Shown here piece by piece: positions 43,746-55,535 of a stretch of DNA of 64,000 nucleotides (within the stretch, counting starts at the first letter, position 1; the number at the start of each line of letters is the position of its first letter). The notes beneath the pieces were generated by a model. It ran no database searches. It saw only the letters and a list, made by a program, of their open reading frames with translations, and had not been told where the DNA came from. Position numbers and translations under genes: made by a program. This stretch comes from Ceratotherium simum simum (taxonomy: Eukaryota; Chordata; Mammalia; Perissodactyla; Rhinocerotidae), in contig NW_004454207.1 in assembly GCF_000283155.1 (NCBI RefSeq), forward strand, positions 5,720,379-5,784,378, in the 5' to 3' direction.

Positions 43746-46252
43746 ATTGCTATTAAGTGAAATAGGAAATAAAATCCCCAAAAGTCTTTACTGGCATTGT
43801 CAGTGTGATATTTTACATACTCTAGAGACTTTAAAGTAAGTGATAACTTCCAGTAATATAGGAGTGAACAGTGTGGCAAACTTTGAATACATAAATATTT
43901 TTAAAGGACAACACATATACTTGTGTTGGGTTACCTGCTTGAGAGATTGACATGCCCCTCTACCAGCCAAAGGAAAATATTCTTCATTGGAATGCTGAGA
44001 TGACTCTGTGAATTTTTCTTCTTATATTTTTCTGGGATACATTTTTTTGTGTGTATATATGCTTAAGTCAGTAATAAAATATGATCCACACTACAAATAT
44101 TTTTTGACACAACAAATTTTAGTAAGTCATCTAGGGCCTAAAGTGAGATTAGACTGTGGTCAGGGAACTCAGTCCAACAGTAGAACATCCATCAATGATG
44201 CTTTTATTCAAGATAACATGTCAACCTGTCAAGATATCTAGTTGATTGACATTCTTATAGAGATTCCAAATTTCTTCTTTTCCTACCCGAGTTCCCACTT
44301 CTATCACCATATAGGCTTTAAATTGAACACCTTGCCAGAAATATGACACCTATCAACAGTCTCCCGGCACATTATTTCAATTTCTATTTGTCAATTCCAA
44401 CTCAAATGTAGGCAAAGCAAACATTACTCTACCAAGCCCCAGACAGTCTAGTGCTGAGGGCTTGAGGAGGGGAAATCAAGCTATGGGTTGTCAGCAGATT
44501 ATGCAATTGTCCATAAAGATGATCATATCAGAACCACATGTTCTGTGCTTCAAAGTATTAACACTAGCAAGAATAATTCTTCAACATACAAAGCATAAAA
44601 TCTAGAGATATGCTACAGCTATTTGACACATCTGTTAGGATTATAGTTAAATTATAATTAAGGGGTCACAAAGTTCAATCAGAATGTGTATTCCTAGAAG
44701 TCAATCTTAGGATGCCATTCGTATAAACTATGATGTAAACTGTACCCCCAGGAGATTTGTAGTGTGGCCGTCCTGTTAGCAAGACTATTTCAATGTTTGA
44801 TACCCATCTGCAAAGTATCTCTTTCCATGAGTTAATATGCTTTGAGGATAGTACTTATTTTTTCTTTTTTTGCTCAAGTGGTAATCTATGATACAGTGAT
44901 CCCTGGAAGAGGAGGGGAAAAGTCAGTGGAGAGATAAGGGGATATCTTTCCCAATCTCTTTCTCCCCATACTCTTCTACCCAAACATACACCTGGCCAGA
45001 TAGGCTACTTTTGAGACTCACTAGAGAGGGGAATTGGGCACATAAGCCAAAAGAGTTGTGTCGATGAAGAGTTTATAAGACTGGGCTACCCCTGAGCCAA
45101 GTTCAATAGAGAGAGATGGAGAAGGCATTCAGTTCACTTCAGCTGTGGGACCCAGCAGCAGCAGACAATGGAGACCATGCAGTAGCAGTTACACCTAGCT
45201 GAGAAGCCACAGGGGCATGGAAGGACCAGAGTGGCGCAATGGGCACAGATAGCTATGATTAGGCCAGAGCCAATCAGGGTCAGCTTTGTAAAACAGTGCC
45301 CCAGGAACTCCTCCCACATAACTTGGAGAGCCTTTGAAAAAGAGCTAAGGTCTAGGAGAAGCAAAGAATTTTTAGATATTACTGTTAATGTAACCACACA
45401 CTTCCTCACAGGCTGGAGCAGCCTGGGATATTTAGGTTTCAAAAGGTAACTTTGATTTGAAAAGTAGGCATATAAACTTAGAACCCTATTGTTTTCTAAC
45501 ATACCATGAAATTAAACACAGTGGCTGAAAAACGAATGAAAATCAATGTCATTTAATAACTATTGCAACTGATCGTTAAAACTCATTGCATCCTTATTAT
45601 CACAAATTTTAAAACACTAGGATGGGGCTGGTGGGGACAAGGGGAGTGGAAACAGAAAAAGAGATGGAGATACCCTGAATGGATGAGAAAACCGAGGCAG
45701 AGAGAGGTCCAGCCTCTGCCTCCTGGGGCTGCTCTACATGTTGGGTTACCCCTCCCCAAGAGCCCCTTCCTAAAATGCCTTCAACGTCCATCTCCGTTTG
45801 TCTCAGAGACAAGCCGTGCAGAGCTGGCCTAAATAGCTGTACTGATTGATCTTCACTTCTGTAGGTATTTGCTCAGGTCATGGGCAGCTTTTCTCAGCCT
45901 CCAATACAGCTCAGGCGCTCAAGTGTAATCCACATGTGAGACGATATTGCAATGTGATGAGTAACTCCGCCAGCCAAACTGAACACTTCAGGTAACAAAG
46001 TTTTTATTCAGCTCCTCTTGCTGGATGGAACTGAGCCTAGGCGTTAAGGCTGAGAGTTTCCTCTTTATACCAAAGCTGTAGCACCTAGCTGGGATGTGAT
46101 TAAAAACTTCTACCATTGAGCAAAAAAGTAAATAAGCTAAAGCAAGAATGGGATAGCTGGCTCCGAAAATGGCTTAAGAATAGGACCTGTCCTGTTGGCA
46201 CTCTTTGAGTGGCCAATTGCATGCTTGCTTTAACTCATCCTCCATCTAGATT
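43746..46252. other. No gene; unassigned, possible LTR-like and MIR traces
   Basis: 44880-45480 reads on the minus strand somewhat like an old LTR, with a 122-codon frame (45134-45502) that has cysteine-rich and hydrophobic stretches but no known domain. GATGAGAAAACCGAGGCAGA at 45683-45702 is a MIR-like phrase. No exon is supported. Confidence 0.4.
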
Positions 46253-46443
46253 ATAGGGTTTCTCAACCTCAGCACTCCTGACGATGATTCCTTGCTGTGG
46301 ACGCTGTCCTGTGCATGTCCCTGGCCTCTACCCACTAGATGCCAGTAGCAATCCTGCCCCCTAGTTGTGACAACCAAAAACATCTCCAGACTTTGCCTCA
46401 TGTCCCTTGGGGGCTAAATAACCCACAGTTGAGAATCAATGAT
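46253..46443 (-). mobile_element. MER5A (hAT-Charlie), antisense
   Basis: GGGTTTCTCAACCTCAGCAC, GTGGACGCTGTCCTGTGCAT, CCACTAGATGCCAGTAGCAA, TAGTTGTGACAACCAAAAAC and CACAGTTGAGAATCAATG form a complete antisense MER5A. Confidence 0.92.
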
Positions 46444-46732
46444 CTAAAATTAAATGCCTTCATGACCGACAGCCAATGCTACATCAACAATAGCACACAC
46501 AAAAACAAAAACAAAAAACCTGCCAATCAAAATGATTTATGGGATTTTTTGTATAAAAAGGCCAAATGCTAGCTTACTCTTTTTTTTTCCTGTGATTCTA
46601 GGAAAAGAATCAGGTGGAAAGAGGAAAAGGTTATATCCCATGCTTAGTGCCTAACATATCCATGTGTCTTACATGTGTACATTTAGTCCACGTTAGAAGA
46701 ATACAAATGCTGAAGAAAAGACTTGTTGAAAT

Positions 46733-47299
46733 TGAAGGGGAGCAGAATTTGCCACCCCAAAATATACCTCTATAGCATAAGGATTATTTTAGGTCGATTA
46801 TTTTTGAGAAACAGCAGACACAGGAGAAGCTCTGAAAACCAAGTAAAGTTACTCTTTTGTATGAGACATTTACATGTATAAGGGAAATCTTCATTTGTAA
46901 GGGTGTCTCCCTCTCTGTACCAGGAAGAGGAGGATGACCAAATCTCCAGAAACTCTCATCAATGGAGAAGGCAGGACTTAAATCTGCATAACAGCCTTAC
47001 CCTTGTTGACAGTGCTTTGCCTGGTCACCTCCCATAACTGGCCCCCACCAACACCTCCTTTTGTCTTTAGCTGGAGATGGTATTTAAGGTGGTGGCTTGG
47101 GCCATTTCAGGGAATTATTCAGTTTTCCTGGGTCTCCCCCATGTGTACAAGAGGTGTACATGTTATTAAACTTCTGTTTGTTTTTTCTCCTGTTAGTCTG
47201 TTTTTTTATTACCTGGGGGGTGGGCAGGGGGTGGCGGGCAGGGGTGGTCAGCCAAGAACCTAGAAGGGTAGAGGGAAAAATTATTTTTCCTCTCCTACA
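46733..47299 (+). mobile_element. Solo LTR, ERV1 type (family A), well preserved
   Basis: It starts TGAAGGGGAGCAGAATTTGC and ends TCTCCTACA, with a perfect 4-bp target repeat AAAT at 46729-46732 and 47300-47303. A TATTTAAGGTGG TATA-like box is at about 47079, and a TTATTAAAC signal at about 47162 sits before the U5. A G-rich expansion (GGGGGGTGGGCAGGGGGTGG) interrupts U5 at 47215-47234. No internal provirus remains. Confidence 0.93.
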
Positions 47300-47303
47300 A
47301 AAT

Positions 47304-47647
47304 CATATAATTCTAAGAACCAACATCCAAATTTGCAGTAAATTCTCAAGAATGAGCCAAGCAGGCTTCTAACACTATTTTAGAGCCTAAGTAACCAAAA
47401 TAAATTCATAATATACAATGGAAATGAAACTGATCTTCAAAAAAAAAAATCATTCAAACTGTTTTTTCCACGAGATGTCCAATTCTTTCAAAACCTGACA
47501 AATGACTCCCTTAGTGCATGGACTCTGTAGCATCAAAATGACAAATGATTGGAGTTTTTTGGCCAAATTACAGGATAGAAGGAAGGAGGGAGGAGTGGAA
47601 GAAACACAGGGCTGTTAAGACAGCCCAGTCCATCATTTGGTATCATG
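47304..47647. other. No gene; spacer between two opposed LTRs
   Basis: 350 bp of AT-rich DNA with an A-run at 47439-47448. It has no viral internal sequence, so the neighbouring LTRs are independent insertions. Confidence 0.55.
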
Positions 47648-47651
47648 AAGA

Positions 47652-48163
47652 TGTTGGGGTGGAAGAAATTTCTTCTCTACCCTTCTAAGTTCTTCTGGCT
47701 GGTCTAAGCATTAAATTGGCATGAAACAGATTAACAGGAGAAAATTAAATTTAATTTAGTACATACAAGAACCCCAAACATATGAGGTTCCCAGTCAGGC
47801 AATTGAGGTTTACATGCCATCCTGAGCTAAGGAGAAGGGGTCAGGGGTCTGGGATTTCAAAGGGAAGGAAGGCAATTCACAGGAAAAATGAAAAGAGTAA
47901 GTAATTGGTAAACAAATGTTTGCTGGGCCATCCAGAAACAATGGGACACAGAGAGGACTTTGATCAACGGGCCTTGCTAGGCTCCTCCCTGCTACCACAA
48001 CCAGTTCATATTCTTTGTAGATATCTCTGGTCATATATGGCTCTTCTTCCTGAAACAGAGGCTCTTTCTCTAAATTCTTTCAGGCAATTAAGGGGAAGGT
48101 AAAAGAGAAATTGCTTGATGCCAAAGAGAAACATTTTGGGGTGGCAAATTTTGCTCCCTTACA
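47652..48163 (-). mobile_element. Solo LTR, ERV1 type, divergent relative of family A
   Basis: It starts TGTTGGGGTGGAAGAAATTT and ends CTCCCTTACA, flanked by a perfect AAGA repeat at 47648-47651 and 48164-48167. The ends resemble family A, but the middle (GTCAGGCAATTGAGGTTTAC, TGGGCCATCCAGAAACAATG) is different. This is a separate subfamily with shared termini. Confidence 0.88.
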
Positions 48164-48240
48164 AAGATAAGAAGAAACTGTTTTGGAATTATTTTTTACT
48201 ATTATCATTTTCTTTTTAAAAAATAAAATTTAGTGGTTTT

Positions 48241-48492
48241 CTGTGTGTGTGTGTGTGTGACGAAGATGAGCCCTGAGCTAGCATCTGTTGCCAATCCTCC
48301 TCTTTGCCGAGGAAGATTGGCCCTGGGCTAACATCCGTGCCCATCTTCCTCCACTTTATATATGGGATGCCACCACAGCATGGCTTGATAAGCAGTGCGT
48401 AGGTCTGCGCCCAAGATCTGAACCTGCGAACCCCAGGCCGCTGAAACGGAGTGCACGAACTTAACCGCTATGCCACGGGGCCTGCCCCTGAT
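48241..48492 (-). mobile_element. ERE SINE with (TG)n tail
   Basis: The minus-strand head is GGGGCAGGCCCCGTGGCATA and the B-box-like region GGTTCAGATC. It has the CAAGCCATGCTGTGGTGGC body and two tail modules. The A-tail position is occupied by a (TG)n/(CA)n run at about 48242-48260. A poorly matching target repeat (AGTGGTTTTC / TGATGGTTTTT) flanks it. Confidence 0.92.
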
Positions 48493-48769
48493 GGTTTTTT
48501 TCTTAATTATAAAGTTACAATGCTGGTTGTAGAAAATTATGAAAATACACAAAAGAATGCCCCATTTTGAGTAATGACTATTGACTTTATTCCTTCTAGC
48601 CTTGTTCTACGTATATGCAGTAAAAAAAATTGGGCTTATACTAGACATTTAGAAATAAATTTTTTTTAGAAATAAAATTTTAAATCTCAATTTTTGACTT
48701 AACTTTGTATTATGAGACTATCTTTATGTCATTGAATTCACTTGAACTTTCATATGTTTATTTTTTACT

Positions 48770-49610
48770 TCGTTATTCAACAAATATTTCTGAGTACCTT
48801 TGACCTATCGGGCACCGTTCTCATCACAGGAGATACAGCAGCAAACAGAAGAGACAAAATCCCCTGCCCTGATGAGGCATATATTCCAAAGTGGGACAAC
48901 CAGCAATGAGCAAATAAATAAGCACTACATTTTGCATGTAAGATAACGATAAGCGACAGAGAGAAAAATAAAACAGAAAAGAGGCGAGAAGCAGGTACGT
49001 GTGTGTTTGGGGGTCTGCGTTTGCAGAAAAAACTTTATTTGAATATAAGTTCAACTACTACAAATTTTAAAAAGAGTGGTCAGAAAAGTCTTCAGTGAGA
49101 AGGTAGCATTTGAGCAAAGACCTGAAGGAAGGTAAGGAGCTGTTCTTATGGACATTGGGGAAATCATTCCAGACCAAAAGAACTAGGCAGGAATCCACCT
49201 TCTGTGTTCCAGGAACCACAAGAGCTGACTGAGTCGGGGCAGGGCAGTAGGAAGATTGCTTATGGCCTGGGAGGAGTTTTAAGGGCTTGGGCTTTGATGG
49301 TGAGTGAGATGGGAGACTACTGAAGGTGTGGAGTCCAGGGATGACTTACCGTCTAACTAATTCACAGACACTACGTGAAGAAGAGACTGACTCTACGCAG
49401 GGTGCAAAACCAAAAGCAGAAAGCTTAGTTGGAAAGCTACCACAAGGATCCAGGTAAGGCCTGATGTTGGCTTAGACCCAGGTAGAGGCAACAGAAGTAC
49501 AGTCAGATTCTGGATATATTTTGAAAGTTAAGACCCATTCCAGGGGTATCAGACATGCAAGGTATAAGAGAAAAAAAGAAGAGTCAAGAATGACTCTAAG
49601 GTTTTTTGAG
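48770..49610 (-). mobile_element. L2 antisense, 3' UTR to ORF2 end
   Basis: ATTCAACAAATATTTCTGAG, GAGATACAGCAGCAAACAGA, AAATCCCCTGCCCTGATGAG, GAGAAGGTAGCATTTGAGCA, AAGACCTGAAGGAAGGTAAG, GATTCTGGATATATTTTGAA and GTCAAGAATGACTCTAAGGT follow the antisense L2 in order. It is one of the longer L2 copies here. Confidence 0.88.
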
Positions 49611-49884
49611 AAGATTGCTATAAATTATAACTTTAATAAATGCATAAGTTATAATAATACTTTTTAAAGTATTCTTATTATGTAGGCATGTTCAAAATTA
49701 AGAAGAAATAATGAGACTAATCACAAGAATGTCATCTTTATTTCAATATAAGTTTGACAACTAGAAAGCAATAGTGTAAGTTCAAACAAAACATCCAACC
49801 CCTTGGAAATTAAAAATAATTCATTTAAAAAATGGATCAAAAGAAAAACAAACAGTTCAGTAGAAAATTCAAAACCCAAATCAT

Positions 49885-50215
49885 CAAAATCTACAGGGTA
49901 AAATGAGTCTTGAAAGATGAAGGAGTTCACAGAGAGAAGGGGTACAAAAGATTCCAGGCAGGAGGAAAAACTCATGTCAAAGCAACACTAGTGAGAGAAC
50001 ATGGCGCCACTGGGGAATGCTAAATGTTCAACGTGGCTAGAACCTTCAGTATAAGGAGGAAATGAGGAAGGATAAGCGGGGCCCCATCATCCAGGGCATT
50101 ATATGCCCTGCCATATATTCACATTTCATCCTGAATGTAATGCAGGACCACTATAGGATTTCAAACTGGGAGAAACATTTAAACGATGAGTATTTGGCCC
50201 TTGTGAAAGGATTTT
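49885..50215 (-). mobile_element. L2 antisense, second fragment
   Basis: GGGGCCCCATCATCCAGGGC, TCACATTTCATCCTGAATGT and CACTATAGGATTTCAAACTG resemble antisense L2 from the 'GGCCAGATCATGTAGGGCC' region. This overlaps the element region already covered at 48770, so it is a separate copy or duplicated segment. Confidence 0.55.
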
Positions 50216-50279
50216 TAGTTAGTATGTAGTTCTGGGTTTTTTTCCTCTAGTTATTAAGAAAACAAAAAGTCTTATTTTG

Positions 50280-50522
50280 GGGAGCTGGCCCGGTGGCACA
50301 GCGGTTAAATGCGTGCGCTCTGCTCCGGCGTACCGGGGTTCGCAGGTTCGGATCCCGGGAGCGCACCAACGCACCACTTGTCAAGCCATGCTGTGGCAAC
50401 ATCCCATATAAAGTAGAGGCAGATGGGCACAGATGTTAGCCCAGGGCCAATCTTCCTCAGCAAAAAGAGGAGGATTGGCATCGGATGTTAGCTCAGGTCT
50501 GATCTTCCTCAAAAAAAGAAAA
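50280..50522 (+). mobile_element. ERE SINE, GC-rich head, two modules
   Basis: It has the head GGGGAGCTGGCCCGGTGGCA, the GTGCGCTCTGCTCCGGCGTA segment, a B-box-like GGTTCGGATCCCGG and the AAGCCATGCTGTGGCAAC body. Two GATGTTAGC modules end in CTTCCTCAAAAAAAG. Many intact CpGs suggest a young copy. The flanks share an AGAAAACA..AGTCTT-type repeat, imperfect. Confidence 0.95.
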
Positions 50523-50535
50523 CAGTCTTGTTTTT

Positions 50536-51328
50536 ATTTACCAATCTTATAAGATATAAAATTCAAAAGTAGATCACATCTGATTATTTTCCAGGAAACT
50601 TTCCCCTAATTTCATTCAAACTTAGCATATAGGAATTTACCAACACCCTAACCCACTTTTGTAATTAATGTAAATGATTTCAATTTAAATGTAATCATTG
50701 CTGCATTCTGTTGGTTGACTATTTACCCGTCTCGCCTCTTCTTCCATTAAGGTTGAAGTAGTCTGAGGACAAGAATCCCATTTCCAGAGTTCTTGGGAAA
50801 TGACAAGATATATTTGTTGTCAGAGAGAGAGAACGTTTCTCCTAGAGCCCCCACGTGGGTATTACTCAATAGATTGCACTCAGAATCTCAATCTTTACAT
50901 GATTCCTTTCACTGGTATTTTGTTTATTTGTTAAGGATACACTATGATTCCCCAAGAAATTTTCATGAGAGAAGACTTCCTCAATCAATTCTGAGTATGC
51001 CAAACATTCATTAAATATCCCTGCTACTTCAAAGCCTTAGTTAATTAAACTACTTTCAGTATATTATCCCCATTCACACAAGTAGCCTCTTTAAATGAAT
51101 ATGAATGCACTTTTATTTACCTGTCTCTCTGGTCCCTGGTTCTTCATACCACCTTATTATCCCTTGACTGTCTGCAGTGACTATATTCTAACATCCTGCT
51201 ACGTTCCCCTTTGAATTCAGAGCCATGTATATATGTGTGTAATTACATACTCATGTGTGTATGCAAATTAGGGACTTTATGCTCACAATTAGTTCATTTT
51301 TTCCAGCTCAGTTATAGTTTACTGAAAA
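50536..51328. other. No gene or recognised repeat
   Basis: AT-rich. Frames of 73 codons or less on the plus strand, no domain. Confidence 0.45.
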
Positions 51329-51332
51329 ATGT

Positions 51333-51832
51333 TGATGGGGTTCAGGGCGGGCTACCCCAAAATATGCCACTTTGGCATATTGATTATTTTGAATTACAGT
51401 TATTTAAGAAACAGCTGGTACAGGAAGGACACTCTGAACCTCCTCTGTCCCCCTTAAAGCAAGAAATACATTTCCCATGTGAAAGGTACCCTCCCTATAC
51501 CAGGAGGTACAGAGACATCCTGATCATCAGAGATAGGGAATTCAGGGCTAAGAAGTCTGTACGAACAAATCTTGTTACTTCTTTACTAATTTACTACCCC
51601 AAGCCCAAACTTCTTTGTCTTGTCAATTCTTCACAAATTTATTGTTTCTTTGTCTAAAAGGTATAAAAGCTGCCTGTCTTGGTCACTTCTCCGGGTCTCA
51701 TATCTTTGGGGCCCCCATACCTACGAAATTAAATTAAATTTGTTTTCTCCTATTAATCTGTCTTGTGTCAATTTAATCATTAGGTCAGCCAAAGAACCTA
51801 GAAGGGAAGAAAGGAAAAGTTTCCCTCCCCTA
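51333..51832 (+). mobile_element. Solo LTR, family B
   Basis: It starts TGATGGGGTTCAGGGC, then AAGGACACTCTGAACCTCCT, TTTACTACCCCAAGCCCAAA, a GTATAAAAGCTGCC TATA-like box, AAATTAAATTAAATTTG and the U5 TCTTGTGTCAATTTAATCAT, ending CCCTCCCCTA. It matches the inserted LTR at 31343 throughout. The 148-codon frame starting 51211 crosses into it and is a shadow. No clean target repeat was found. Confidence 0.85.
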
Positions 51833-52739
51833 AGTTTGTCTTTTGGTGATCGTCTTATGCCTAAACTAGCTCTCTTCATTTTCAATATATAAAAATATAT
51901 TGAATTAGATAACCCCAGTTAACTCCAAAATGGGCAAAGCAAGACAAGCCAGTAAGGACATGTAATGCTTTGGAAAGAAATGCCCAAATGAGAAGCCCCA
52001 AAGTTGAGGTGATTAGGGGTCCCTGCCAAGTGTCTTGACCTGGCTTGCACATAAAGCAGAGCCTACAGAAAAGGTTTATGTGCAGTTATTTATTAGAAAT
52101 CTTATCCAAGAGAAGCAGGAATGAGGTAATAGGGAGTAACAGAGGTCAGAGATGAGGAAGAACCCACATGAGGGTGCTTTACTGAGCAGACCACCCCCCT
52201 ATATCAAGCACTAATGAATGCTCTATCTCTCAGGGCCATCTTTAGAGACACCATACGGGGAGAGGAAGGGAAAAGAATTCATTCACCTGCTTCTGTTTTC
52301 CATTTGTCAAATTTGACCATGAAGGGTTAACTTCCCCAGACTTTCAGGTTGCACATATGTGGACACCATGCCATGGTGGTTCCATGTCTCATAGTGTTTA
52401 TCCCTCCCGTGTCAATAAGGAAGCCCAGGTAGGAGTCAAGAGAAGTACAGTGGGCGTGAAGTAAGACTTGGTTAGGTTTTGTCTGTGAGAAGTTGGTCAA
52501 TGCAGCAGTGGTTGGGAAGGAACAAATGGCCAGAAGCACTGGACACGGTTGAGACAGAAAGGATCTGAAATGGCATATAAGAGATATCTGATAACCAACC
52601 TGTATACTAAACGCCTACTTTTGCAGTGTTCCAAGCCTAATAACTAGAGCTAAACTTTACAAAGTTCTCAGCAGACCTAGAACTAAATGGAGTCTTTTAC
52701 GCTCTAGGCTTAACAGTGGGCATGCCACTAATGTCCCAC
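51833..52739 (-). mobile_element. Unassigned region, probably an old LTR or repeat
   Basis: AGTGTCTTGACCTGGCTTGC, ACATAAAGCAGAGCCTACAG and TTATGTGCAGTTATTTATTA, together with CTCAGGGCCATCTTTAGAGA, read like an antisense LTR-type dispersed element, but I cannot name it. There are no gag or pol frames, so the family B pieces on either side are not a provirus. Confidence 0.35.
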
Positions 52740-53029
52740 CAGTTATTGTCTCAAACCTAAACTCTGCTTGAATTCCTCACTAATTATGTACCCCAAACCT
52801 AAGTTTCTTTGTGCTGTCTATTCCTCACAAATTCATTGTTTCTTTATGTAGAAAGACATGTATACTGCCTGCTTCGTTCACTCTCTGAGCATCATTTTCA
52901 TGATTCTCCCTTGTGTACGTAATTAAATTGGGTTTTTCTCCTGTTAATTTGGTCTTGTGTCAGTTTTATTATTAGTCCAGCCATAAGAGCAGAAGGAGGG
53001 TAAAAGGGGGATTTTCCCCTTCTCCAACA
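52740..53029 (+). mobile_element. Family B-related LTR, 3' part only
   Basis: GAATTCCTCACTAATTATGT, TATTCCTCACAAATTCATTG, a GTACGTAATTAAATTGGGTT region and the U5 GTCTTGTGTCAGTTTTATTA, ending TTCTCCAACA. The U3 differs or is lost. It is more diverged than the copies at 31343 and 51333. Confidence 0.75.
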
Positions 53030-53376
53030 GAGGGAAGGGGGATGTAGTGCAGCCTGGCTCCAAAGATCTCTAGCTCTGCACCACCCAATCATTATTATTT
53101 TGGAATGGAGCAGGACAACAGAGCAAGGACTTACTTGCTCCCTCCTGCTGGATGTTGTGGGCATTCACATAGATTCCCTGTACAACTGGGGGTCTCAACC
53201 CAATGCTAGACCTTATATAGAGTGAATACTTCTCCACAGTCACATTTTGGATACTGGGACTTGAGAGTACTGTCTTCAGGCTCTACCTGCTTTACTTCAC
53301 TTTGACGCTTTCTACTCTATTTGTCCCAACAGAACTTGCTGGAAGCAGGAAAACGGGATTTCTCCTATATAAGAAC

Positions 53377-53925
53377 TGTAGGGGAGGAAGAGTAATTTTC
53401 CCTCTACCATTCTAGGTTCTTGGCTGATATCTCCCTGTAATAAAAGACAGATTAACATGAGAAAGAAAAAAAAAAAAACAGAAGTTTAATAACATGTATA
53501 CCTCTTGTACACATGGGAGAGACTCAGGAAAACAGAGTAACTTCCCGAAATGGACCAAGTCACCACCTTAAATACCTCCTCCAGCTCAAGACAAAAGAAG
53601 ATGTTGTGGGGGCGAGTTATGGGAGTGACCAGGCAAAGCAGAGTAAACAAGGTAAGGTGGTTATGCAGATTTAAGTCCTGCCTTCTCCACTGAAACAGAA
53701 GGGTTTCTGGTGATTTGGTCATCCTCCTCTTCCTGGTACAGAGAGGGAGACTCCCTTGCAAATGGAGATTTCCCTTACAAATGTAAATGTCTTTTACAAA
53801 AGGGTAACTTCTACTCAGTTTTCAGAGCTTCTCTTGTGTCTGCAGTTTCTTAAAAATAACCAGCTCAAGATAATCCTTATACCAAAGAGGCATATTTTGG
53901 AGTGGTATAATTTTGCTCCCCTTCA
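53377..53925 (-). mobile_element. Solo LTR, family A
   Basis: It starts TGTAGGGGAGGAAGAGTAAT and ends GCTCCCCTTCA. Flanking 4-mers GAAC (53373-53376) and GGAC (53926-53929) match at three of four bases. An A-run interrupts R-U5 at 53467-53479. The 91- to 94-codon frames in and across it are shadows. Confidence 0.9.
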
Positions 53926-53929
53926 GGAC

Positions 53930-54913
53930 CTAAGACTGCCCTTTAGTGAGTCAAATCCCTATGGGTCATTCAGTCTAAATATGTTAAGGAACGCTTCACG
54001 GGAAAACATAGCAAATTCCTGCCATTTATCGTCTATTTAAGAATGCAATGTAGACCTTTTGAAAGATACAATTGCTAAAAAGGATTTTGACTACAGCACC
54101 AGCTCTTTTTCAATTCTCTGGAACAATGATAGTCTTTCTTCCTTCTCTGAATGCATTCAGATCTTACTGTTAACCCAGGCCAAAAATAATATGTATGTGT
54201 ACACAAAATGGCCCTCTCAATATGCTAGAAGACAGTATTTCTTTCTTTATACTCTTTTTTTTTGTTGTTTAGGCCTATTGTGTAAGAAACCCAAGGCTAT
54301 GTTTACCAATCTTTGAGGAAAAAAAAAACAAAGGATAAAGCTTTGCACTTCTTTATAAAACTGAGTATTCAAAGACCCAGGAGAGTCATGCTCTCCATAC
54401 TCACACAGTAAATAAACACCTTGCTGGAGTGCCACAGAGGCAATGTTGGTGAGTCTCCCATTGTAATAACAGGCTAGCAAATACAGAAATCTAGTCAGGT
54501 ATGCTGAGCTGCAAAAGGTTTCAAGAAACTCAACTTGTATATTTTTTAATAACAAAGGCATCTTATTCTCAGAATCTATTATAATATTTGGATTCCAGAG
54601 GATTAGCCTCAAATGGAAATTAAATTTCCAAATTGTTTATTGTAGTTTAAATGGTGAATGGAGTCTGGCTTGGGCAACCAAGTGCTAGTGCAACACTACC
54701 GCCATTGCAATCTTCTGCCACTCCCAGCCTGGAGCTATTCTGGGGAGGAGGGAGGACAGGGCTTTAAGGCATTGCTAGGCTTCTCTGCCCATACATCATG
54801 CACTCAAGAGCATCTTATCAACCTTTCCCATCTCCAATGATTTCAAGATGTCACAGAGATTTTTTTTTAAAATTGTTCCTCTCTGCAGAAAGAAAAGGCA
54901 TTCTGCCCTAGAT
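53930..54913. other. No gene or recognised repeat
   Basis: AT-rich. The minus-strand frame 54247-54612 (121 codons) has no recognisable domain, and poly-T and poly-A runs at 54256-54263 and 54320-54330 cross it. Confidence 0.45.
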
Positions 54914-54929
54914 AAAAAAGGAAGCCTTG

Positions 54930-55181
54930 GTGCTGGCCCTGTGGTGTAGTGGTTAAGTCTGGCATGCTGCACTTCACTGGCCTGGGATCGCAGGTTCAGA
55001 TCCCAGGCACAGACCTATACCACTCATCAGCCATGCTGTGGCGGTGACCCACGTACAAAATAGAGGAAGACTGGCACAAGCGTTAGCTCAGGGCTCATCT
55101 TCCTCAAGCAAAAAAAGAAGACGACTGGCAACAGATGTTAGTTCGGAGTGAATCTTCCCCACCAAAACAAAGCAAACCAAA
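54930..55181 (+). mobile_element. ERE SINE, two tail modules
   Basis: It has the head GTGCTGGCCCTGTGGTGTAG, a B-box-like GGTTCAGATCCC and the CAGCCATGCTGTGGCGGTG body, then modules GCGTTAGCTCAGGGC and GATGTTAGTTCGGAG and a CAAA-rich tail. A perfect 16-bp target repeat, AAAAAAGGAAGCCTTG, lies at 54914-54929 and 55182-55197. Confidence 0.97.
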
Positions 55182-55197
55182 AAAAAAGGAAGCCTTG

Positions 55198-55535
55198 TTC
55201 TGGTACCTAGTAATTTTTTCTTACCTAGTTTGAGCCTTGGAGTCTAATATTACAAGGAATATTGCAGAACTATTTTAGTTCCAGATGAATTAATAGAGTC
55301 TATAGTCTTACTTTCCAAAATACCAGCCAGGCCAGCCTCCTCCATGACTCCATGCACATCTTGCTTCTGTGTTCTGTTCTCTCATTCTTTTACTTTTATT
55401 TCCTTTTTTCTTCACTTACTGTTTATGCTGAACCTCTCTCCATTGATGTATGTCCATCGCATCCTTTGAGAGTAAAGTCAAGCCACCTTATTTAGAAAGC
55501 TTTCCCTGATGCGTTTTCATCTTTCTTTTGGGCCA
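55198..55535. other. No gene or recognised repeat
   Basis: 340 bp with pyrimidine-rich sequence at 55370-55420. The part from about 55470 (AGTCAAGCCACCTTATTTAG, CTTTCCCTGATG) may be a trace of L2. Confidence 0.4.

Noticed and set aside
45134..45502. 122-codon minus-strand frame with hydrophobic and cysteine-rich stretches
   Set aside because: No signal of selection, no known family, no exon boundaries. The region reads more like an old LTR.
46733..48163. Two LTRs as the ends of one provirus
   Set aside because: They are in opposite orientation, have different target repeats (AAAT, AAGA) and only 350 bp of non-viral DNA between them.
51211..51657. 148-codon plus-strand frame
   Set aside because: It crosses from unassigned DNA into a family B LTR. 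Its second half is LTR U3/R sequence with no coding role.
51333..53029. Two family B LTR pieces in the same orientation as a possible provirus
   Set aside because: The ~900 bp between them contains no gag, pol or env sequence, and the second piece is much more diverged than the first.
54247..54612. 121-codon minus-strand frame
   Set aside because: Crossed by homopolymer runs and lacking any recognisable domain. Chance opening is likely.
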